DNA from: Actinomadura opuntiae
GTDB taxonomy: Bacteria > Actinomycetota > Actinomycetes > Streptosporangiales > Streptosporangiaceae
DNA: 64,000 bases
Assembly (NCBI RefSeq): GCF_030283205.1
Contig: NZ_JASNWF010000013.1
Location: 188,540 to 252,539 of the forward strand
Reading direction: 5' to 3'
The translations under genes were made by a program, and so were the position numbers. Positions within the stretch are counted from its first letter, which is position 1; each line of letters opens with the position of its first letter. Under the pieces are notes generated by a model that saw only the letters and a program-made list of their open reading frames with translations, was not told the DNA's origin and searched no databases. Below are positions 54,860-62,001 of the stretch, piece after piece.

Positions 54860-55299
54860 GAGGCAGATCCTTCCTCGCCGCGGGCCGGCCCGACATCGGG
54901 ACCCTGACTAGCGAGGATTTACTCGCGCCGGCGGACGGCCGGGTACACGGCACCGCCGGGCCGCGTCGCGCGCCCCGGGCGTTCCGGCCGGTTCCGGTCG
55001 ACGAACCTGTCCTGTATGCCTCTCAGCTGCTGGAACGTGCTCGATCGTATGGCAATCCGCGAGACGCGGAGTAACTCCTCACTGCCGTAACGGTAAGCGG
55101 CATGGAGGTAATGAGCAAGCAAACGACGGGCATTCCGGACTAACCGAACGTCCGCGTGAGTCCTTCCTTACCGGCCGCCCTGACCGCCCGCACCCCGCGC
55201 CACCTGCCCCGCGACCGGCCACCGGAGCCGGAGGGCACCGGCCGGATCCCCACCTGACTTCACTCCACCCGGCGTGTCGCCCCGACCGGAAAACCCGGA
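54860..55299. other. Intergenic region between rny and recX
   Basis: 440 bp, less GC-rich around 55000-55150. Presumably contains the rny promoter. A 67-codon minus-strand frame (54919-55122) has no homology that I can see. No other structure supported. Confidence 0.4.
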
Positions 55300-55914
55300 T
55301 CAGTCGAAGGGGAGCGGATCATCGGGAAAGGTGTCCGGGTCGGTGCCCTCGTCGGCGAGGGCCTCCTTGACGACCCGGTAGGACAGGCCCGGCGAGTAGC
55401 CCTTGCGGGCGAGCATGCCGACGAGGCGGCGCATGCGCTTGGCGGGGTCGACGCTCCTCGTGGCGGGGAGCTTGCGGTCGACCAGCGCCCGCGCGGTCCG
55501 CTCCTCGTCCGCCGGGTCGAGGGAGTCGACGGCGTCTTCGACCGTCTCATTGGCAACGCCGCGACGCCGCAGCTCGGAGGCGAGCGCCCTCTTGGCCAGC
55601 CCCCGGCCGGCGTGCCGGGACTGCACCCAGGCGTGGGCGAACGCCTCGTCGTCGATCAGGCCGACGTCGGTGAACCGGCCGAGCACGTTCTCGGCCACGT
55701 CGTCGGGGATGTTCTTGCGCCGCAGCGCGTCCGCCAACTGCGCGCGGGTACGCGGCGAGGACGCCAGCAACCGCAGGCACACCTCCCGCGCCGCGGCCTC
55801 AGGATTATCCGGCACACGCTCGGCGGACTCCCCTCCGCCCTTCCGACGAGCACCACCCCGCCGCCGCCCTCCCGACCCGACCACACCCTCCTCCACCTCA
55901 CTCACCCCCCACAT
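55300..55914 (-). CDS. recX: Regulatory protein RecX
   Basis: 204 residues. Inhibits RecA filament extension. RecX repeats of three-helix type are visible: CLRLLASSPRTRAQLADALRRKNIPDDVAENVLGRFTDVGLIDDEAFAHAWVQSR, then two more. N-terminal 35 residues are Gly/Arg-rich and the start is uncertain (ATG 55914 or later GTG). Separated from recA by 489 bp, which is more than the usual near-adjacency. Confidence 0.92.
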   Translation of the reverse strand: MWGVSEVEEGVVGSGGRRRGGARRKGGGESAERVPDNPEAAAREVCLRLLASSPRTRAQLADALRRKNIPDDVAENVLGRFTDVGLIDDEAFAHAWVQSRHAGRGLAKRALASELRRRGVANETVEDAVDSLDPADEERTARALVDRKLPATRSVDPAKRMRRLVGMLARKGYSPGLSYRVVKEALADEGTDPDTFPDDPLPFD

Positions 55915-56403
55915 TCACCCCGATATCCACCGGCCCCCACCCGCCGCGGTCCCCACCGAACGAACCGGCGCCACGTGAGCGAAGCGAGGAACCGACGCCG
56001 AGGTGGGCGAAACGAGGAATCGGCGCCGGGCGCTGATGCGAGCGAAGCCAGCATCCGGCGAGGTGATGATTGCCCAGCCGTTTGTGCCCAGCCACGCCGC
56101 GACCTGGACCGTCGCGATCGCGAGCGAAGCCAAGTTCGAGCTTGCGAGAACTTGATCGCGCAGCGAGGCCCCCAGGGCCGAGTCGGAGCGATGCAGCGAT
56201 CGCACGCAGTGCCCGCCGAAGGGAGGGCGCTCCAGCGCCCGACCGCCAAGGGCAATGCAAATGAACACTGCCATAAGGACGGCGGCGCCGTCGGGGAAGG
56301 CGTCCCGCGCCGGTGGGCCGGTGCGGGGTGGGGCGCCGCCGCCCTGCATACGAGATCATCGCTCACTCTTCGTCAGGAGTCACCCGGATCGGGGGATTCT
56401 CCG
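55915..56403. other. Long recA-recX intergenic region with internal repeats
   Basis: 489 bp with several short repeats: GAGCGAAGC occurs at least three times, a palindrome TCGCGATCGCGA is at 56112-56123, and AAGTTC/GAACTT arms flank 10 bases at 56132-56153. I see no convincing gene. Confidence 0.5.
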
Positions 56404-56417
56404 TCAGGAATCACCCG
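56371..56417. repeat. Duplicated 16-bp recA 3' end
   Basis: CGTCAGGAGTCACCCG (56371-56386) and CGTCAGGAATCACCCG (56402-56417), one mismatch, 31 bp apart. The second contains the recA stop codon and last residues. Confidence 0.75.
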
Positions 56418-57555
56418 CGGTCTTGGCCGTCTTGGTGCTCTTCTTCCCGGCGGCGGCCCGGCTCGCGGCGGGCGCGGCTGCGGCGGCGACCGGGGCCGGG
56501 GTCGGCGGGGCGGCGGGGCCGTCCACCGGTGCGGCGGCGGGTTCGGCCTCCTTGTCGACCTTCGGCCCGATGCCGAGCTTCTCCTTGATCTTCTTCTCGA
56601 TCCCGTCGGCCATGTCGGGGTTGGCCTTGAGGAAGTTGCGGGCGTTCTCCTTGCCCTGGCCGAGCTGGTCGCCGTCGTAGGTGTACCAGGCTCCGGACTT
56701 GCGGACGAAGCCGTGCTCGACGCCGAGGTCGATCAGGCCGCCCTCGCGGCTGATGCCCTGGCCGTAGAGCAGGTCGAAGTCGGCGACCCGGAACGGCGGG
56801 GCCATCTTGTTCTTGACGACCTTGACGCGGACCCGGTTGCCGACGGCCTCGGTGCCGTCCTTGAGGGTCTCGATGCGGCGGACGTCCAGCCGGACGGAGG
56901 CGTAGAACTTCAGCGCGCGGCCGCCGGTGGTGGTCTCGGGCGAGCCGAACATGACACCGACCTTCTCGCGCAGCTGGTTGATGAAGATGGCGGTGGTCTT
57001 GGTCTGGTTGATCGCGCCGGTGAGCTTGCGCAGCGCCTGCGACATCAGGCGGGCCTGGAGGCCGACGTGGCTGTCGCCCATCTCGCCCTCGATCTCGGCG
57101 CGCGGGACGAGCGCGGCGACGGAGTCGATGACGACGACGTCGATCGCGCCGGAGCGGATCAGCATGTCGGTGATCTCCAGGGCCTGCTCGCCGGTGTCGG
57201 GCTGGGAGACCAGCAGGGCGTCGATGTCGACGCCGAGCTTGCTGGCGTACTCGGGGTCGAGGGCGTGCTCGGCGTCGACGAACGCGGCGATGCCGCCCTT
57301 CTTCTGCACGCTGGCGACCGCGTGCAGGGCGATGGAGGTCTTGCCGGAGCCCTCGGGGCCGTACACCTCGACGACCCTGCCGCGGGGCAGGCCGCCGATG
57401 CCGAGCGCGATGTCGAGGGAGATGGCGCCGGTCGGGATCACCTCGACGGGTGCGCGCGCCTCCTCGCCCATCCGCATGACCGAGCCCTTGCCGAACTGCC
57501 GCTCGATCTGGGCGAGTGCGGTCTCGAGAGCCTTCTCCCGGTCGTTCGCTGCCAT
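56404..57555 (-). CDS. recA: Recombinase RecA
   Basis: 383 residues. Walker A GPEGSGKTS at 66-74, then ALDPEYASKLGVDIDALLVSQPDTGEQALEI; L1/L2 region MGDSHVGLQARLMSQALRKL and INQLREKVGVMFGSPETTTGGRALKFYASVRLDVRR. Alanine/proline-rich C-terminal tail. Strand-exchange ATPase and LexA coprotease. No intein. The C-terminal tail (about 340-383) is longer than in E. coli and low complexity. Confidence 0.97.
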   Translation of the reverse strand: MAANDREKALETALAQIERQFGKGSVMRMGEEARAPVEVIPTGAISLDIALGIGGLPRGRVVEVYGPEGSGKTSIALHAVASVQKKGGIAAFVDAEHALDPEYASKLGVDIDALLVSQPDTGEQALEITDMLIRSGAIDVVVIDSVAALVPRAEIEGEMGDSHVGLQARLMSQALRKLTGAINQTKTTAIFINQLREKVGVMFGSPETTTGGRALKFYASVRLDVRRIETLKDGTEAVGNRVRVKVVKNKMAPPFRVADFDLLYGQGISREGGLIDLGVEHGFVRKSGAWYTYDGDQLGQGKENARNFLKANPDMADGIEKKIKEKLGIGPKVDKEAEPAAAPVDGPAAPPTPAPVAAAAAPAASRAAAGKKSTKTAKTAGDS

Positions 57556-57617
57556 GTGAGATGTCCTTCTCGTTGTGACTTGTCGGCTCTCGGCCGCTGT
57601 TTGCGATGTCGAAGGCG

Positions 57618-57640
57618 ACGTTACGGCGGGCCACCGACAC
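57618..57640 (-). promoter_or_regulatory. recA: RecA-NDp type promoter (PafBC-dependent DNA damage promoter)
   Basis: On the minus strand GTGTCGGTG-N8-TAACGT matches the mycobacterial consensus TTGTCRGTG-N8-TANNNT (8 of 9 in the first box). It lies about 63 bp upstream of recA. Confidence 0.75.
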
Positions 57641-57693
57641 TTTTCGAGATGCGGGCGCGGTTGTGGACGACGAGGCGTGCCGGGGCCAGCTTA

Positions 57694-57709
57694 CCGAACA
57701 TTCGTTCGA
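57694..57709. promoter_or_regulatory. recA: LexA (SOS) box upstream of recA
   Basis: CCGAACATTCGTTCGA, one mismatch to the actinobacterial consensus TCGAAC-N4-GTTCGA. 139 bp upstream of recA, pointing to SOS control in addition to the RecA-NDp promoter. Confidence 0.85.
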
Positions 57710-57808
57710 TCATCGCGCGGTGTGCCGATTCGGGCGGGAATCACCGTGCGCGCCGAGGTCCGGACCCCGTACGCTGGCGCCGGCGAGCCGTCCACGGAGG
57801 GTCCCATC

Positions 57809-58678
57809 ATGACGCTGACCGTCCTCTTCTGCGTCGATCCGATCCATCCCCGGCGCGTTGACCCCCACTATGCCCGCGAGGCCGCGGCCGTACGGGACCA
57901 TTACGGCGAGACGGTCCTGCTGGACCATGACGCGTTGCGGCGCGGTGACGTGGAGGCGGCGGTGCGCGCGGTGCCCGCCGACCTGGGGCCGGTCTGGTAC
58001 CGCGGCTGGATGGTCACGGGCGACGAGTACACCGCGATGGCCAATGCGCTGAAGCGGCGCGGGACGGTGCTGCTGACGCATCCGGACGACTACACGCGCG
58101 CGCACGAGCTTCCCGGATGGCACGACACGTTCGCGGGGCTGACGCCGCACAGCGTGTGGCGCCCGCTCTCCGCCGGGCAGGACCCGGGCGACCTGAACGC
58201 GCTCGCCGACCTCGTCCGGCCGCTGCGCGCGGGCCCTGGCGTGGTCAAGGACTACGTGAAGTCGTGCAAGCACGAGTGGGACGAGGCGTGCTTCGTCCCG
58301 GACGTGAAGAACCCCGCGAAGCTGCACGCCGTCGCCGCCAAGATGATCGCCCTGCAGGACGAGTACCTGTCCGGCGGCCTGGTCGTGCGCGAGTTCGAGT
58401 CCTATGACGGCGCGGGCGAGGCGCGCGTGTGGTGGGTGGACGGGGAGCCCGCGCTGGTGGGGCCGCATCCGGACACGCCGGGCCTGGAGCCCGAGCCGGA
58501 ACTGGACGCGGTCGCGCACGCGGTGCGCGCCCTCGGCTGCCGCTTCATCACGACCGACCTGGCGCGCCGCACGGACGGCGAGTGGCGCGTGGTGGAGGTC
58601 GGCGACGGACAGGTCAGCGATCTTCCCTCGTCGGTGGACGCGATGGACCTGTACGCGCACCTGCCCGTCCCGGACTGA
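57809..58678 (+). CDS. ATP-grasp domain protein (R2K-like)
   Basis: 289 residues from ATG 57809, GGAGG upstream. It reads MTLTVLFCVDPIHPRRVDPHYAREAAAVRDHYG, then VVKDYVKSCKHEWDEACFVPDVKN and GRFITTDLARRTDGEWRVVEVGDGQVSDLP. Resembles the R2K-clade ATP-grasp families (DUF4343-like) that form amide bonds, by eye. Soluble. Divergent from recA and upstream of a YgiB/YgiC-like pair. Confidence 0.7.
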   Translation: MTLTVLFCVDPIHPRRVDPHYAREAAAVRDHYGETVLLDHDALRRGDVEAAVRAVPADLGPVWYRGWMVTGDEYTAMANALKRRGTVLLTHPDDYTRAHELPGWHDTFAGLTPHSVWRPLSAGQDPGDLNALADLVRPLRAGPGVVKDYVKSCKHEWDEACFVPDVKNPAKLHAVAAKMIALQDEYLSGGLVVREFESYDGAGEARVWWVDGEPALVGPHPDTPGLEPEPELDAVAHAVRALGCRFITTDLARRTDGEWRVVEVGDGQVSDLPSSVDAMDLYAHLPVPD

Positions 58679-58857
58679 CGCGGACGCGCGCCGGCGGACG
58701 CCGACGCACGCGGGGACGCCGACAGACACCGACGGACGCGGCAGCGCTGGGTGTCCGTGATGCGGCGGAACCCGGATATGCCCGCTTCCGTCCCATGTTG
58801 AGCCACCTCTAGGCTGTGGCCGCTGTACAGCTCCCTTGCGAAGGACGTGTTCTGCCC

Positions 58858-59229
58858 GTGCCCCCTCAGGAGTCCGGTCGCCGGCTCAGTTCCCGTACCG
58901 TCAAGGTCGGCATGGTGAGCGCGTTGTCGCTGACCCTGGTCGCCTGCGGCTCCCACTCCACCACCGCGCGCTGCGTGGACCGCAACGCGCCGTCGGGCAA
59001 GGGCGGCTACAAGGCGGTCCCGGACAACTACTGCGACGTCAAGGACATCGACAACGGGTCCGCCGGCTCCTACAACCGGTACTTCTGGTACTACGGCGGC
59101 AAGCGCGGCTCCAACGGCTACGTGTCCGGCGGCAGCCGGTACCGGCCGAGCGACGGGAAGATCAAGTCCGGTAGCGGGAAGACGCTGAGCCGCGGCGGTT
59201 TCGGCGGCAGCGGCAAGAGCGGGAGCTGA
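58858..59229 (+). CDS. Small YgiB-like (DUF1190) lipoprotein
   Basis: 123 residues from GTG 58858. Lipobox LVAC (Cys30) after a hydrophobic segment. Mature part is rich in Tyr, Gly and Ser (NRYFWYYGGKRGSNGYVSGG) and ends with RGGFGGSGKSGS; the RGGFG motif is, as I recall, also at the end of E. coli YgiB. Paired with the next gene as in E. coli ygiBC. Function unknown. Cell-surface lipoprotein. Confidence 0.7.
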   Translation: MPPQESGRRLSSRTVKVGMVSALSLTLVACGSHSTTARCVDRNAPSGKGGYKAVPDNYCDVKDIDNGSAGSYNRYFWYYGGKRGSNGYVSGGSRYRPSDGKIKSGSGKTLSRGGFGGSGKSGS

Positions 59230-59232
59230 TCC

Positions 59233-60390
59233 GTGCGCCGCATGCGTTCGACCCCGAGGGACGGCTGGGCGGAGAAGGTCGAAGCCCATGGGCTGGCGTT
59301 CCACCGGACCGCGCATCCCGAGCACCTGACCCGGCCGTACTGGGACGAGTCCGTGCACTACGTCTTCGACATGGACGAGGTGCTGGCGCTCGAGGCCGTC
59401 GTCGAGGAACTGCACGGCATGTGCCTGCAGGTGGTGGAGCACGTCGTCAGCACAGGCCGCTACCACGTGCTCGGCATACCCGACTGGGTGGCGCCCCTCA
59501 TCGAGGACTCGTGGCGGCGGCGCGACCCGCATCTGTACGGGCGGTTCGACCTCCGCTACGACGGCGAGGGCCCCGCCAAGCTGCTGGAGTACAACGCCGA
59601 TACGCCGACGGCGCTCGTGGAGAGTTCCGTGGTGCAGTGGTACTGGCTGCAGGACGTGCATCCGGGCGACGACCAGTGGAATTCCATCCACGAGAAGATG
59701 GTGGCCCGCTGGAAGGACCTCGTGCCCCGGTTCGGCGGCGGCCCCGCGCATTTCGCCTGGACGACCGCCGACGAGACCGGTGAGGAGGTCATGACGATCG
59801 CCTACATGCAGGAGACCGCCGAGGAGGCGGGCCTGCCGGGTGTGGCGATCGCCATGGAGGACATCGGCTGGGATCCGGTGCGGCGGCGGTTCGTCGACAT
59901 GGACGAGCAGGAGATCCGCACCCTCTGCAAGCTCTACCCGTGGGAGTGGATCGTCGCGGAGCCGTTCGGGCGGGAGATCCCGGGTGCGCCGACGTCGTGG
60001 ATAGAGCCGATCTGGAAGATGGTCTTGTCGAACAAGGCGCTGCTCGTCCTGCTGTGGGAATTGTTCCCTGGGCATCCCAACCTGCTGCCGACGTACCTGA
60101 ACACGCCGTCCGGCCTCAGTTCCTATGTCCAGAAGCCGCTTCTGGGGCGGGAGGGTGCGAGCATGCGGATCGTCGCGCCGGACGGCAGCGAGCAGCGTAC
60201 CCAGGGCGACTACGGCGCGGAGGGTTTCGTCTTCCAGGAGTTCTGCGCGCTGCCGGACTTCGACGGTGAGCATCCGGTGCTCGGCGCGTGGGTGATCGAG
60301 GACGCGTCGGCGGGCGTGGGCATCCGGGAGACGTCGGGGCTCATCACCGATGACACCTCGTCCTTCGTCCCGCACCGCATCGCCCTGTAG
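59233..60390 (+). CDS. Glutathionylspermidine synthase family protein (YgiC/YjfC-like)
   Basis: 385 residues, GTG start 59233, 3 bases after the lipoprotein stop. ATP-grasp C-terminal synthetase fold: FDLRYDGEGPAKLLEYNADTPTALVESSVVQWYWLQD, EIRTLCKLYPWEWIVAEPFG, YVQKPLLGREGASM and FQEFCALPDFDG. No amidase domain, unlike bifunctional Gsp synthetase/amidase. Probably makes or modifies an unknown peptide or amine. Substrate unknown. Confidence 0.88.
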   Translation: MRRMRSTPRDGWAEKVEAHGLAFHRTAHPEHLTRPYWDESVHYVFDMDEVLALEAVVEELHGMCLQVVEHVVSTGRYHVLGIPDWVAPLIEDSWRRRDPHLYGRFDLRYDGEGPAKLLEYNADTPTALVESSVVQWYWLQDVHPGDDQWNSIHEKMVARWKDLVPRFGGGPAHFAWTTADETGEEVMTIAYMQETAEEAGLPGVAIAMEDIGWDPVRRRFVDMDEQEIRTLCKLYPWEWIVAEPFGREIPGAPTSWIEPIWKMVLSNKALLVLLWELFPGHPNLLPTYLNTPSGLSSYVQKPLLGREGASMRIVAPDGSEQRTQGDYGAEGFVFQEFCALPDFDGEHPVLGAWVIEDASAGVGIRETSGLITDDTSSFVPHRIAL

Positions 60391-60400
60391 GGCGCGGGCA

Positions 60401-60595
60401 CTACTGGAGGCTGGAGGGGACGTCGAAGGTGGCGACGACGGCCTGCCAGACCTTTTTGGCCGGTTCCCCGTCCGCGAACGCCTGCTCGATGGTGCGCCCG
60501 CCCAGTTCGGCTATGACGTAGTCCTTGGCCACGCTCTGGGCGTAGGCCTCGCCGAACTGCTGGTTCATCCGGTCCCAGAAGACTGTTAGACGCAC
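60401..60595 (-). CDS. DUF3046 domain protein
   Basis: 64 residues: MRLTVFWDRMNQQFGEAYAQSVAKDYVIAELGGRTIEQAFADGEPAKKVWQAVVATFDVP, matching the actinobacterial DUF3046 family. Normally found near recA. Convergent with the YgiC-like gene, 10 bp between stops. Function unknown. Confidence 0.9.
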   Translation of the reverse strand: MRLTVFWDRMNQQFGEAYAQSVAKDYVIAELGGRTIEQAFADGEPAKKVWQAVVATFDVPSSLQ

Positions 60596-60604
60596 CCGCC
60601 CACG

Positions 60605-61882
60605 CTATCCGACGGTCGGCCCGTCCAAGGACTCCGCGACCTCGCCCGGTACAGCGGGGGCGGTTCCCTGGCGGTACTGGCGATGCAGGCCGGTCAGGTA
60701 CCGCTCGACGCCTTCGACGACGCGGGCCGTCCGGTAGGAGGGGAAGACGTCGAAGGCGTGCTGCCCGCCCTTCATCTCGGCGTAGATGACCGGCGCTTCG
60801 GAGACGTCGCGCAGCCGCTCGACGAAGCGGCGCGCCTCCAGCACGGGGATGAGCGAGTCGTGGCTTCCGTGGATGACGAAGAAGGGCGGCGCGTCCTTGC
60901 GGATGTAGGTGACGGGCGATGCCTTGGCGTACGCCTCGCGGTTCTCATCGAAGGGCAGTTTGACGACCATCTTCTCCAGGAGCCGGGTGGCTCCCATAGG
61001 GACCGGCCATGGGCCGGCGTCCACGAGGTTGTAGACGCCGTAGAAGGGGACCGCGCCCTGCACGGAGGTATCCGCGTCCTCGAAGCCGGGCTGGAATTCG
61101 GGCACGTTCGCGGTGAGCGCTACCATCGCGGTGAGGTGCCCGCCCGCCGAGCCGCCCGTCACGCAGAGGAAGTCGGGATCGGCGCCGTACTCCTGCGCGT
61201 GCTCGCGGTACCAGGCGACGAAGTGCTTGAGGTCGATCAGGTGCTCCGGCCAGGTGGCGCGCGGGCTGAGCCGGTAGTTGACGTTGAACCCGACCCATCC
61301 CTGGACGGCCATGTGGTTGAGCAGGGGCAGCCCCTGTTCGCGCTTGTCGCCGATGACCCACGCGCCGCCGTGGATCTGCATGAGCCCCGGCCTCAGCCCA
61401 TCGCCGGGGTCCGACCCCGCCGGGCTGTAGACGTCCAGTTTCAGGCGGAGCCGGCCGTCCTCGCGGTAGACGATGTTGCGCTGCACCTTCACGCCCTTGC
61501 GCGGGACCAGGCACAGCGGCGGGACGAACAGCGGCGCCAGCGGGAACCGGGGCGCGCCGTCCGGGTCGAGGTGGAGGGGCGCTCCGCTCTCCCGCAGGGT
61601 GACGACGGTACGGCGCGACGCGAGGATGATGGCGACGGTACCGGCCGCCCCCAGGACGCCGAGGACGAGCCCGATCCAGCCGGCCCACCCGTCCAGGCCC
61701 CCGTACAGGGAGGTGAGGACGAGCGCGACGGCCTCGGCGACGAGCAGGTGCGGGGCCATCTCGATGGCGAGCCAGCCGGAGAAGAAGCTCGGCACCAGCA
61801 GGAGGGCGTTGCGCCGCGGCGCGTGCGCGTTGACCGCGAGAAGGGCGAACAGGATCCCGAAGGCGAGCAGCAGGTAGGGCAT
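60605..61882 (-). CDS. Membrane-anchored alpha/beta hydrolase (esterase type)
   Basis: 425 residues. Three to four membrane helices in the first ~110 residues, then an HSL-like esterase domain: oxyanion HGGAW, nucleophile GGSAGG, Asp in HGSHDSL, His in GGQHAF. Likely an esterase anchored in the membrane. Immediately upstream (on its strand) is the divergent helicase gene. Confidence 0.88.
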   Translation of the reverse strand: MPYLLLAFGILFALLAVNAHAPRRNALLLVPSFFSGWLAIEMAPHLLVAEAVALVLTSLYGGLDGWAGWIGLVLGVLGAAGTVAIILASRRTVVTLRESGAPLHLDPDGAPRFPLAPLFVPPLCLVPRKGVKVQRNIVYREDGRLRLKLDVYSPAGSDPGDGLRPGLMQIHGGAWVIGDKREQGLPLLNHMAVQGWVGFNVNYRLSPRATWPEHLIDLKHFVAWYREHAQEYGADPDFLCVTGGSAGGHLTAMVALTANVPEFQPGFEDADTSVQGAVPFYGVYNLVDAGPWPVPMGATRLLEKMVVKLPFDENREAYAKASPVTYIRKDAPPFFVIHGSHDSLIPVLEARRFVERLRDVSEAPVIYAEMKGGQHAFDVFPSYRTARVVEGVERYLTGLHRQYRQGTAPAVPGEVAESLDGPTVG

Positions 61883-62001
61883 CGCGACTCCTAGGCGGCA
61901 GGCGTCCTACCGGTAGACCATGCCCATACAAGCGCTTGCTTACAACGTGACGCGCGCCACGCCGCCGCATTCTGTCCGACCCGCGGGGCAGTATGGGCGC
62001 C

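Noticed and set aside
54919..55122. 67-codon minus-strand gene upstream of rny
   Set aside because: No recognisable domain or ribosome-binding site; the region is more likely the rny promoter.
55898..56366. Several open frames in the recA-recX spacer
   Set aside because: Frames overlap each other, with biased Arg/Ser/Pro composition as expected from GC-rich non-coding DNA.
61950..62001. RecA-NDp type promoter before the Lhr helicase
   Set aside because: Only about half of the first box matches and the -10 is not at the right spacing.
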